DNA of 16,732 bases from Prosthecobacter sp. Its GTDB lineage: Bacteria > Verrucomicrobiota > Verrucomicrobiia > Verrucomicrobiales > Verrucomicrobiaceae. Of this stretch, positions 7,901 through 15,058 are shown piece by piece; positions within the stretch are counted from its first letter, which is position 1, and each line of letters opens with the position of its first letter. Made by a program: the position numbers and the translations under genes. A model generated the notes under the pieces. It worked only from the letters and a program-made list of their open reading frames with translations. It was not told where the DNA came from and searched no databases. The stretch lies in assembly GCA_025869455.1 (NCBI GenBank), contig JAOZVT010000212.1, positions 1-16,732 on the forward strand. The letters run 5' to 3'.

Positions 7901-8068
7901 TAGACGGGTTTCCAAAAAGAGTGTCCGGTTGAAAAGGCGTACGCGGCGGGTTGAATGGCAAGGCATGAGCACTGGTTGCTATCTTCATGATAACAGCTAG
8001 GCAAAAAGTGCAACCAGTCGTCCCGACCCGCCGCCACTTTTTGGACCATCTTTTTAGAAACCAGTATA
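7901..8068. repeat. Long imperfect inverted repeat, possible MITE-like palindromic element
   Basis: The ends match as inverted repeats: TAGACGGGTTTCCAAAAAGA (7901-7920) against the complement of 8049-8068, 17 of 20. Moving inwards, GCGGCGGGTTG (7943-7953) pairs with CGACCCGCCGC (8024-8034) with one wobble, and ACTGGTTGC (7971-7979) pairs perfectly with GCAACCAGT (8010-8018). A further perfect pair, CAAAAAGTG (8002-8010) with CACTTTTTG (8035-8043), crosses the others. The left arm is about 20 bases longer because of insertions. No protein is recognisable here. Such structures are typical of small non-autonomous elements or large intergenic hairpins. Confidence 0.7.
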
Positions 8069-8139
8069 ACCGCCATTAAGGAGCAGCCATCCGCAAACAA
8101 AGCGGCCTTTTCGCTAGCCACTGAAGAGCGATTCTTTAT

Positions 8140-8155
8140 TTGGCCATTTTGCCAA
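8140..8155 (+). promoter_or_regulatory. Second ArsR-type operator upstream of the arsD remnant
   Basis: TTGGCCATTTTGCCAA has the same 5-6-5 symmetry as the site before arsR and differs from it, in orientation, at one spacer base. It lies 17 bases before the ATG of the arsD remnant. A TATAAG at 8157-8162 may be a -10 element, but no good -35 was found. The arsR product encoded 3.7 kb away is the obvious candidate binder (inference). Confidence 0.65.
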
Positions 8156-8172
8156 GTATAAGAAGTTTCACC

Positions 8173-8250
8173 ATGAAAACCATCCAGGTTGATGACCCTC
8201 CCCTGTGCTGCTCCACGGGAATAACTCAGAGCCTCTATGAGGTGAACTAG
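8173..8250 (+). pseudogene. arsD: Truncated arsD remnant (N-terminus only)
   Basis: A 25-codon frame begins MKTIQVDDPPLCCSTGI, which strongly resembles the start of ArsD (E. coli type: MKTLMVFDPAMCCSTGVCG). ArsD is the arsenite metallochaperone that hands As(III) to the ArsA ATPase, and the vicinal Cys pair (here C12-C13) is its first arsenite site. After TGI the similarity ends and an unrelated tail TQSLYEVN leads to a stop at 8248-8250. The normal protein is about 110-120 residues, so about 85% is missing, including the downstream cysteines. No arsA is present in the window. The neighbouring operator copy supports an ars origin. It is too short for routine gene callers; it could still be translated as a Cys-Cys leader peptide. 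Confidence 0.7.
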
Positions 8251-8280
8251 AAAAGAGAAACAACTTGCGATTTTATATCG

Positions 8281-8296
8281 CTATATAATGATATAG
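8281..8296 (+). promoter_or_regulatory. Palindromic promoter/operator before the sulfur/RND cluster
   Basis: CTATATAATGATATAG is a perfect 6-base inverted repeat around AATG and includes TATAAT (8284-8289), a consensus -10. It lies 17 bases before the ATG at 8313. A -35 is unclear: TTGCGA at 8265-8270 gives only a 13-base spacer. AT-rich palindromes of this kind are typical for ArsR/SmtB-family repressors, but no matching regulator beyond arsR is in the window. Confidence 0.5.
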
Positions 8297-8312
8297 TTAT
8301 CAATCGAATATT

Positions 8313-8810
8313 ATGAACACTCAACCACTCATTAAGTTTTCGGCTTTCATGACACTCCTCTTTGCATGGGTTTCCCATCCTGCCAATGCACAGCAGGGCG
8401 GAGGCCGGGGAATGCCGCCTGAGGCTCAGTCACAGATCCACCTGCTGTTTGAAAAACACGACTCCATTCGTCGTGAAGTCAAACTCACGGATGTCGGCTA
8501 CACCTCCCTCACCGAGAGTGATGACCCGGAAGTCGCAGCAGCCATCAAAAAGCATGTTGGGCAGATGCAACAACGGCTCGAATCCGGTCTCAGTGTGCGA
8601 CGCTGGGACCCAGCCTTTGCCGAATATTGCGACAACTACTCTGATATCGAGCACCTATTCACCCTCACGAACAAAGGAGTGCGCATGACCGTCAAGGGAC
8701 GCACAGCAAAGGCTGCTAAAATAGCCCAGAATCATGCACAAGTCGTGTCAGCATTCGCCGCCCATGGCTGGAGTGAGCATGACAAGAAGCACGACCCAGT
8801 GAAGCCTTGA
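8313..8810 (+). CDS. Secreted conserved hypothetical protein with two 60-residue repeats
   Basis: This 165-residue protein has a Sec signal peptide (hydrophobic to about residue 22) with likely cleavage after ANA at position 26. The mature part contains an internal duplication with an exact 60-residue offset: I52/I112, G62/G122, H81/H141 and G92/G152 line up, as do the stretches LFEKHDSI and YCDNYSDI. The first copy contains TESDDPEVAAAIKKHV, the second AAKIAQNHAQVVSAF. I recall similar uncharacterised periplasmic proteins with the SDDP and HAxVVSxF motifs in proteobacteria, but no named function. The conserved histidines could bind metal or haem, though no CXXCH is present. It is first in the cluster with the RND and sulfur genes. 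Confidence 0.8.
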   Translation: MNTQPLIKFSAFMTLLFAWVSHPANAQQGGGRGMPPEAQSQIHLLFEKHDSIRREVKLTDVGYTSLTESDDPEVAAAIKKHVGQMQQRLESGLSVRRWDPAFAEYCDNYSDIEHLFTLTNKGVRMTVKGRTAKAAKIAQNHAQVVSAFAAHGWSEHDKKHDPVKP

Positions 8811-8830
8811 ATCTCCACACGAATATCACC

Positions 8831-9037
8831 ATGAAACTCGAAAACGTCATTCGCGCACTTGCCGGCACGCTCATCCTCATCGGGCTGGCTCTAGCCCATT
8901 ATGTAAACCCAAACTGGGTCTGGCTACCAGCCTTTGTCGGCTTCAACCTATTGCAGTCCGCCTTCAGCGGCTTCTGTCCGGCGGAAATCATTCTCAAGAA
9001 ATTCGGTGTGGGTGGCTCATGCTGCTCAAAGAGTTGA
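8831..9037 (+). CDS. DUF2892 inner-membrane protein with CC tail (first copy)
   Basis: This 68-residue protein has two hydrophobic segments (about 8-23 and 29-47) and the DUF2892 pattern ENVIRALAGTLILIGLAL and FNLLQSAFSGFCPAEIILKKFG. Cysteines are C49 in the GFCP motif and a vicinal pair C64-C65 in the tail GGSCCSKS. DUF2892 is the membrane part of YgaP-type proteins, where it is fused to a rhodanese domain, and occurs widely alone beside sulfur genes. I start at ATG 8831, which matches the family N-terminus; a TTG at 8807 would overlap the upstream gene. It precedes the RND adaptor by 16 bases. Confidence 0.87.
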   Translation: MKLENVIRALAGTLILIGLALAHYVNPNWVWLPAFVGFNLLQSAFSGFCPAEIILKKFGVGGSCCSKS

Positions 9038-9053
9038 TCCCAACCATCTGCCC

Positions 9054-10070
9054 ATGAAACATCTCGTCCTCCTCTTGCCTATGTTCATGCTCGCCTCCTG
9101 TGGCAAGCATGAACCCGCTCATTCAATCACCCCTCAGCTTCCCAGCGTGGCTGTAAAAGTACAGGCCGCTAAACTGGAACCCCACATCGCAGTCGAAGAA
9201 GTCGTGGGTACCGTGCGCTCCAAATTGCGGGCGATGATTGAGGCGAAGGTCAGTGGTCGTGTCTTGGAATACACGGCGACGCCAGGAGAGATGGTGAAGA
9301 AGGGGGATCTACTTGCCCGCCTAGATGCTCAGGAGATTCAGGCAAAAGTCGATCAGGCTAAGGCCGTGCTTGATCAGGCAGAGCGTGACTTTGAACGCCA
9401 AAAACAGCTTCTCACGGCCAATGCAACCACACGCCAAGAATACGATGCTGCCAATGCCCGCGTGAAAGTGGCGGTGGCGGGTCTCAGTGAGGCCGAAACC
9501 ATGATGAGCTATGCGCGAGTCACGGCCCCCTTTGATGGAGTGGTCACACGCAAGCTTGCCGATGTAGGGGATCTGGCGATGCCCGGCAAGTCACTCCTTG
9601 AAATCGAAGCCCCCACGGCATTACGTTTCGAAGCCGATCTGCCAGAGGCCATTCTCGACCGCATTCAAATGGGTGCAAAGATGCAGGTAAAAGTCGCCTC
9701 CGTAGCAGCTCCGCTCGAAGCCATCGTCAGTGAAATCGCTCCTGTCGCAGATCCCGTTAGCCGCACCTTTCAGGTAAAACTTGATCTCCCCACCGCAGAA
9801 GGATTGCGCACGGGCCAGTTCGGCCGCGTCTCCGTCCCCGTAGCAGAAGTACAACTGCTTCTCATTCCCCAAATAGCGGTGATGAAACGCGGCCAAATGG
9901 AACTCCTCTTTGTCGTCAAAGATGGCCATGCCTCACTCCGCTTGGTCAAAACCGGCAAGCTAATCCCACCCCTTGTAGAGGTACTTTCGGGCCTCGAAGT
10001 GGGTGAGCAAGTCGTGATCAATGATGTCGTAAAACTCACCGACGGCCAACCTGTGACAATCCAGCCATGA
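9054..10070 (+). CDS. RND efflux periplasmic adaptor lipoprotein (membrane fusion protein)
   Basis: This 338-residue protein begins with a short lipoprotein signal with lipobox LASC (C16). The barrel/lipoyl part is seen in VVGTVRSKLRAMIEAKVSGRVLEYTA and GEMVKKGDLLARLD (about 50-95), followed by a helical hairpin (about 98-145) with AKAVLDQAERDFERQKQLL, the second lipoyl half with VTAPFDGVVTRKLADVGDL, and beta-barrel and membrane-proximal domains to the end. It links an inner-membrane RND pump to an outer-membrane channel. It overlaps the permease gene by ATGA, indicating translational coupling. I chose ATG 9054 because a longer frame from 8934 would replace the signal peptide. No TolC-like gene is in the window. 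Confidence 0.92.
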   Translation: MKHLVLLLPMFMLASCGKHEPAHSITPQLPSVAVKVQAAKLEPHIAVEEVVGTVRSKLRAMIEAKVSGRVLEYTATPGEMVKKGDLLARLDAQEIQAKVDQAKAVLDQAERDFERQKQLLTANATTRQEYDAANARVKVAVAGLSEAETMMSYARVTAPFDGVVTRKLADVGDLAMPGKSLLEIEAPTALRFEADLPEAILDRIQMGAKMQVKVASVAAPLEAIVSEIAPVADPVSRTFQVKLDLPTAEGLRTGQFGRVSVPVAEVQLLLIPQIAVMKRGQMELLFVVKDGHASLRLVKTGKLIPPLVEVLSGLEVGEQVVINDVVKLTDGQPVTIQP

Positions 10071-13000
10071 GCGAGCCTTCCTCCCAACCTTCCAATCTCG
10101 GCATCGCTGGTCGCATCGCGGCCACATTCATTGATTCCAAATTGACGCCGCTCATCATCATTGCGGCAGTCCTGCTGGGTGGAGCGGCCATTATTTTACT
10201 GCCTCGTGAAGAAGAGCCTCAGATCAAAGTTCCCATGGTGGATGTCATGGTTTCCATGCCCGGTTCCTCGGCCAAAGAAATCGAAGAACGCACGACACGC
10301 CCAATGGAAAAACTCCTCTGGGAAGTACCTGGAGTGGAATACATTTACAGTACGTCGAGCGACAGTGAGAGTTTGGTCATCATCCGCTTCAAAGTAGGCG
10401 AAGATCCAGAGCGCAGCCTCGTGAAGATCACGGAGAAACTTCGCTCAAACTTTGACCGCATCCCCATGGGCGTTACAGCCCCGCTCATCAAGCCGAAGAG
10501 CATAGATGACGTGCCCATCCTCGCACTCACCTTTCACAGTGCACGCTATGATCACCTCACACTACGCCGTCTGGCCGCACAGGTGGAGGAATCCATCAAG
10601 CAAGTGCCGCTAGTAGCAGAAACCCAACTTCTCGGTGGCTCCCGCCGCGCCGTACGTGTGATGCTGGATCCGGTAAAACTCGCTTCGCGCAATCTCAGCC
10701 CCGCAGGTCTTATACCCATGCTTCAGCAGGCGAACCGACAATTTCGCGCAGGCGGCCTAACAACAAGCAACACAGAGATCCTGATCGAAACGGGTGCCTT
10801 TTTAAAAACAGCAGAAGATGTCGGCAATGTCGTGATCGGCGTATTCAGCGGTCACCCTGTGTATCTGCGCGAAGTTGCTGAGATCATCGATGGTGGCGAA
10901 GAAGTCACTCAGTACGTTCTCTATGGTTCAAAGACCAGCGAAGAACCTGCGGTTACACTCAGCATCGCCAAACGTCCGGGAGCAAACGCCATCTCTGTGG
11001 CCAATGAGGTGCTGCGCAAAGTGGACACACTCAAAGGCTCCATCATTCCCGCCGATGTTACGGTGAGCATCACCCGTAACTATGGCGAAACAGCCGCCGA
11101 AAAATCGAACGAGTTACTGCTGCACATGGGGATCGCAGTGTTCAGCGTGGCCATCCTGATCTGGCTGACCCTTGGCTGGCGCGAATCGGGAATCGTCGCG
11201 GTGGCTATTCCGGCCACACTGGCGCTGACCCTACTCATCTTTTATCTCTACGGCTTCACGCTAAACCGCATCACTCTGTTCGCACTCATCTTCAGCATCG
11301 GCATTCTTGTGGATGATGCCATTGTCGTGGTGGAAAACATTGCTAGGCATTTCCATCTACCTCAAAACAAAGGCCGGGACTGGTCATCCATCGCTGTCGA
11401 GGCAGTGGGAGAGGTCGGTAATCCGACCATCCTAGCCACCTTTGCCGTCATCGCCGCCGTCCTGCCCATGGCCTTCGTCGGCGGTCTCATGGGCCCCTAC
11501 ATGCGCCCCATTCCCATTGGTGCCAGTGCAGCCATGTTTTGGTCACTCCTGATCGCCTTCATTGTTACGCCGTGGGCTTCCATTCGCATACTTCGCTGGG
11601 GAGGAAAATACTCCAAGCTAACGGAAGGCGTCGCCGTGAGTGACGGACACAAACATCTCGCCTCCGAGCATGCTGAGGACTTCTTCACGAAACTGTACCG
11701 CCGCATGATGGGTCCACTGATTCACCATGTCGGCTGGCGCTGGATATTCCTCATCGGCATCACTGTGCTGCTCCTTGGGTCAATGGCAACAGTCGGACTC
11801 GGCTGGGTAAAGGTCAAAATGCTACCCTTCGACAACAAGAGCGAGTTCCAAGTCATTCTGAACATGCCCGAAGGCTCATCCTTGGAGCAAACAGCCGCAG
11901 TGGCCCGTGAAATGGCGGCGGTCATTCGTACCGAGCCAGAGGTCACCGATTACCAAGTTTATGCAGGTGTCGCTTCGCCCTACAACTTCAATGGCCTCGT
12001 TCGTCATTACTTCATGCGGCGTGGAGCCGATGTAGCAGACATCCAGGTAAACCTCGTTGGTAAACATGAGCGCAAAGCGCAGAGTCATGACATCGCCAAA
12101 CGCATCCGCCCAGCCGTGACAGCCATTGCGGACCGCTACAAAGCACGCGTCGCCATCGCAGAAGTACCCCCAGGACCACCGGTGCTGCAGACCCTCGTCG
12201 CAGAAATCTACGGCCCCAATGAGGAGGCGCGTTTAAAGCTTTCTGGAGCAGTTAAAAACATCTTCAAAAGCACTCCTGGAGTTGTTGACGTTGACTGGTA
12301 TGCCGAAGCGGATCAGCAGAAGGCGCGTTTCATCATTGATAAGGAGAAAGCCGCCCTCCACGGCATCACCGCAGCCACCATTTCACAGACACTCAAAATT
12401 GCTGTTGATGGGGAAACGGTGGATCTTCTGCATCAGCCCGAAGAAAAAGAAGACGTAAACATCCGCCTCGAACTGCCACGTTCAGCCAAGACCAGCCCAG
12501 AAGAGTTGCTAGCCCTGCGTGTCCGCTCAGGTGATGCTAACGCACTGCCCGAACCCGGTGCATCCAGCTCGCCCTTGGTTCCCTTGCGCGAACTCGTGAA
12601 AGTTGAACAGGTGACCGTCGAAAAAAGCCTCTATCACAAAAACCTCATGCCTGTGACCTATGTCATCGGCGACGTTGCAGGCATCATAGAAAGTCCGGTC
12701 TATGCCATCTTCCAAATGAACGAGGCCCTCAAGAAACTCGACACACGCGAGTTTGGCGGCAGCGGCGCAGAGTTGCAAATTCTTAATGCTTCCATGCCCT
12801 TTAACGATGCGGAACCTGCCATGAAGTGGGACGGTGAATGGCACATCACCATTGAGGTCTTTCGCGATCTAGGTGCCGCTTTTGCGGCCTGTTTGATCTT
12901 GATCTATGTGCTCATGGTCGGCTGGTTCCGTAGCTTCATCACCCCAGCCATCGTGATGATTGCCATCCCTTTTTCCCTCGTCGGCATTCTACCCGCACAT

Positions 13001-13366
13001 GGTTTTATGGACGCCTTTTTCACAGCGACTAGCATGATCGGCTTCATGGCTGGTGGCGGCATCGTCGTGCGCAATTCCATCATCCTCGTGGATTTCATCG
13101 AACTGCGAATCCAGGAAGGCATGCCGCTGAGCGAAGCCGTCATTGATGCCGGGGCCGTGCGCTTCCGCCCCATGCTGCTCACAGCCATGGCTGTCGTCGT
13201 CGGTGCTGCCGTGATCCTTGCTGACCCCATTTTCCAGGGCCTCGCCATTGCGCTCATGGCAGGCGAAATCGCAAGCCTCTTCATCAGCCGCATGGCCGTT
13301 CCGGTCCTCTACTTCATGGCCAACCGCCATGCACACCCAGAACCTCTAACCCAAACATCATTATGA
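10067..13366 (+). CDS. RND-family efflux permease
   Basis: This 1,099-residue proton-driven inner-membrane pump has the usual plan: TM1 near 28-47, a large periplasmic porter loop, TM2-6 (about 345-510), TM7 near 560, a second periplasmic loop, and TM8-12 (about 935-1085). The TM4 proton-relay pair D416-D417 is in ILVDDAIVVVEN, as in AcrB Asp407/408, which argues against the CzcA-type heavy-metal signature. The TM10 Lys of AcrB (K940) is Arg here (R1002 in IVVRNSIILVDF). The gene overlaps its adaptor upstream and a DUF2892 gene downstream, each by 4 bases, so all three should be made together. The substrate is unknown; the sulfur-gene context suggests a thiol- or sulfur-related or metal-thiol compound. 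Confidence 0.92.
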   Translation: MSEPSSQPSNLGIAGRIAATFIDSKLTPLIIIAAVLLGGAAIILLPREEEPQIKVPMVDVMVSMPGSSAKEIEERTTRPMEKLLWEVPGVEYIYSTSSDSESLVIIRFKVGEDPERSLVKITEKLRSNFDRIPMGVTAPLIKPKSIDDVPILALTFHSARYDHLTLRRLAAQVEESIKQVPLVAETQLLGGSRRAVRVMLDPVKLASRNLSPAGLIPMLQQANRQFRAGGLTTSNTEILIETGAFLKTAEDVGNVVIGVFSGHPVYLREVAEIIDGGEEVTQYVLYGSKTSEEPAVTLSIAKRPGANAISVANEVLRKVDTLKGSIIPADVTVSITRNYGETAAEKSNELLLHMGIAVFSVAILIWLTLGWRESGIVAVAIPATLALTLLIFYLYGFTLNRITLFALIFSIGILVDDAIVVVENIARHFHLPQNKGRDWSSIAVEAVGEVGNPTILATFAVIAAVLPMAFVGGLMGPYMRPIPIGASAAMFWSLLIAFIVTPWASIRILRWGGKYSKLTEGVAVSDGHKHLASEHAEDFFTKLYRRMMGPLIHHVGWRWIFLIGITVLLLGSMATVGLGWVKVKMLPFDNKSEFQVILNMPEGSSLEQTAAVAREMAAVIRTEPEVTDYQVYAGVASPYNFNGLVRHYFMRRGADVADIQVNLVGKHERKAQSHDIAKRIRPAVTAIADRYKARVAIAEVPPGPPVLQTLVAEIYGPNEEARLKLSGAVKNIFKSTPGVVDVDWYAEADQQKARFIIDKEKAALHGITAATISQTLKIAVDGETVDLLHQPEEKEDVNIRLELPRSAKTSPEELLALRVRSGDANALPEPGASSSPLVPLRELVKVEQVTVEKSLYHKNLMPVTYVIGDVAGIIESPVYAIFQMNEALKKLDTREFGGSGAELQILNASMPFNDAEPAMKWDGEWHITIEVFRDLGAAFAACLILIYVLMVGWFRSFITPAIVMIAIPFSLVGILPAHGFMDAFFTATSMIGFMAGGGIVVRNSIILVDFIELRIQEGMPLSEAVIDAGAVRFRPMLLTAMAVVVGAAVILADPIFQGLAIALMAGEIASLFISRMAVPVLYFMANRHAHPEPLTQTSL

Positions 13367-13590
13367 AACCTAACATCGGCACCCTAGATCGCACTTTGCG
13401 CATCGTACTCGGCCTTGGCATCATCGCTTATGGCATCACCAATCACAATTGGATCGGCGCTCTCGGGGCCATTCCCCTGCTGACCGCCTTCTTCCGCTTC
13501 TGCCCTGCATATTGTCCCCTGGGTATCACGACCGTTGGGAAAAATGGAGGCAAAGGCGGTGGCTGCTGCGGTGGTGGCAAATGCGGATGA
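13363..13590 (+). CDS. DUF2892 inner-membrane protein with Cys/Gly-rich tail (second copy)
   Basis: This 75-residue protein has the YgaP-type DUF2892 sequence NIGTLDRTLRIVLGLGII (4-21), a second hydrophobic segment (30-46) and RFCPAYCPLGITT with C47 and C51. The tail GGKGGGCCGGGKCG adds C68, C69 and C74 and looks like a thiophilic metal or persulfide site. It overlaps the RND permease stop by ATGA, implying obligatory coupled expression. It differs clearly from the copy at 8831, so the two are not a recent duplication. Confidence 0.88.
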   Translation: MKPNIGTLDRTLRIVLGLGIIAYGITNHNWIGALGAIPLLTAFFRFCPAYCPLGITTVGKNGGKGGGCCGGGKCG

Positions 13591-13615
13591 TCCATTCCTA
13601 CAAACTCATTGCAGC

Positions 13616-13783
13616 ATGATACGTTACCTCATTCCCGTGTTCATCGGAACCGCTCTCGGCTCACTCATGGGCTACTTCGGTCAATGCAACTCTGGGGCCT
13701 GCCCACTCACCTCAACATGGTGGCGCGGTGCCATTTATGGCGGCGTTCTGGGTTTGTTGTTTGCCATAAATTTCCAGCACTAA
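13616..13783 (+). CDS. DUF6132-like mini membrane protein
   Basis: This 55-residue protein has two glycine-rich hydrophobic segments (about 4-21 and 38-51) joined by a short loop, GQCNSGACPLTST, with C24 and C29. The GCxSGxCPxTS-type loop and the following GAIYGGVLGLLF match my memory of the DUF6132 family, small membrane proteins often near thioredoxin, rhodanese or DUF2892 genes. Function is unknown. I start at ATG 13616; the longer frame from 13535 runs through the Cys-rich tail coding region of the preceding gene. The gap to the upstream gene is 25 bases. Confidence 0.75.
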   Translation: MIRYLIPVFIGTALGSLMGYFGQCNSGACPLTSTWWRGAIYGGVLGLLFAINFQH

Positions 13784-13810
13784 CCAAAACCAAATGAACT
13801 CAATACCAAC

Positions 13811-15040
13811 ATGAACAAGCATTTACTCATCCTCGGCGCAGGGACAGCGGGCACCATGATGGCCAATCATTTACGCAAGCGCCTCAGCAAATCCGAATGG
13901 CGCATAACCATCGTGGATCGCTCGGAAAAGCATCTCTATCAGCCTGGTTTACTGTTCCTCCCTTTTGGCATCTATGAGGAAAGTGACATCATTCGCCCAA
14001 CCCGTGATTTCTTGCCCGACAATGTCGAGTTCATACAGGCAGAGATTGATGCGATCACTCCTGACACTCACTCAGTGACGCTGAAAGAAGGCAGCACACT
14101 AACGTATGACGTACTCATCATCGCCACAGGCTGCCACACGGCACCGGAAGAAACGCAGGGCATGCTCGGCCCCAAATGGCGCGACAACATCCATGATTTC
14201 TACACGCTGGATGGTGCGCGGGCACTGCGTGATAAATTAGCCAACTGGCCAGGTGGCAAACTAGTGATGCATGTCAATGAAATGCCCATCAAGTGCCCGG
14301 TGGCCCCCCTGGAGTTCATCTTTCTAGCAGATGACTTCCTCCGTGAAAAGAACATGCGCGACAAGGTAAGCATCACCTATGTGACACCGCTGTCAGGAGC
14401 CTTCACCAAGCCGAAGGCGGCGAAGAAGCTCGGCCACCTCCTCACGGACAAAGGCATCGAGCTTGTCACCGAATTCGCCGTAGAACATGTGGATCAGGAA
14501 CAAAACAGACTGGTATGTTATGATGGCCGCGAGGTGCCTTACGATCTGCTGGTCACCATCCCCACAAACATGGGAGATGCGGTCATCCAGCGGTCAGGAC
14601 TTGGCGATGATCTGAATTTCATCCCCACTCACAAAAATACCTTGCAGAGCCTGAAGTATCCCGACGTTTTTGTCCTCGGCGATGCAACGAATGTCCCGAC
14701 CTCGAAAGCGGGCTCAGTGGCACACTTTGAATCCGAGACTCTGGCCGACAACGTACTCCTGCACATCGAAGGCAAGCCGCTGAAAGCAGAGTTCGACGGA
14801 CACGCAAACTGCTTTATCGAGTCTGGAGACGGCAAGGCACTGCTCATTGATTTCAACTATGAGATCGAGCCGCATGAAGGTGGCTTCCCGTTCAGCTTTG
14901 GACCGATGAGCCTGCTTGACGAAAGCCGCATCAATCACTGGGGTAAGCTCGCCTTCCGGCACATCTACTGGAACATCTTGCTGAAGGCTCTACCGATGCC
15001 GGGTATCAGCAGACAAAAGAAAATGCCCGCCGAAGTCTAA
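13811..15040 (+). CDS. Sulfide:quinone oxidoreductase-like FAD/NAD(P)-binding protein
   Basis: This 409-residue flavoprotein begins with a dinucleotide fold GAGTAGTMMANHL (10-22). The middle ATGC (C108), IKCPVAP (C162) and HANCFIE (C334) give three cysteines at places comparable to the active-site and flavin-linked cysteines of SQR. The second FAD contact VFVLGDATNVPTSKAGSVAHFE (287-308) is canonical, and a C-terminal amphipathic, aromatic region (about 365-395) would anchor it to the membrane. SQR oxidises sulfide to zero-valent sulfur or polysulfide and passes electrons to quinone. The two downstream genes encode sulfur-carrier-type proteins, supporting this. It may be a related persulfide- or thiol-oxidising enzyme rather than a true SQR. 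Confidence 0.85.
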   Translation: MNKHLLILGAGTAGTMMANHLRKRLSKSEWRITIVDRSEKHLYQPGLLFLPFGIYEESDIIRPTRDFLPDNVEFIQAEIDAITPDTHSVTLKEGSTLTYDVLIIATGCHTAPEETQGMLGPKWRDNIHDFYTLDGARALRDKLANWPGGKLVMHVNEMPIKCPVAPLEFIFLADDFLREKNMRDKVSITYVTPLSGAFTKPKAAKKLGHLLTDKGIELVTEFAVEHVDQEQNRLVCYDGREVPYDLLVTIPTNMGDAVIQRSGLGDDLNFIPTHKNTLQSLKYPDVFVLGDATNVPTSKAGSVAHFESETLADNVLLHIEGKPLKAEFDGHANCFIESGDGKALLIDFNYEIEPHEGGFPFSFGPMSLLDESRINHWGKLAFRHIYWNILLKALPMPGISRQKKMPAEV

Positions 15041-15058
15041 CCACCAACCAACTGAACC

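Noticed and set aside
7943..8034. Possible integron attC site, because of GTTGAAT and nested arms
   Set aside because: No matching RYYYAAC core at the other end and no integrase or cassette array nearby.
7677..8121. Overlapping frames on both strands across the palindromic region (103, 75 and 73 codons)
   Set aside because: They read through the inverted repeats, overlap the end of the universal stress gene or each other, and show no domain.
8934..9053. N-terminal extension of the RND adaptor
   Set aside because: It overlaps the DUF2892 gene in another frame and would bury the lipoprotein signal that starts at 9054.
10067..13366. Reading the RND pump as a CzcA-type heavy-metal exporter
   Set aside because: TM4 has the DD pair of HAE-type pumps and not the metal-pump signature; the substrate is left open.
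13535..13615. N-terminal extension of the DUF6132-like protein
   Set aside because: It is the Cys/Gly-rich tail of the preceding gene read in another frame; the family similarity starts at 13616.
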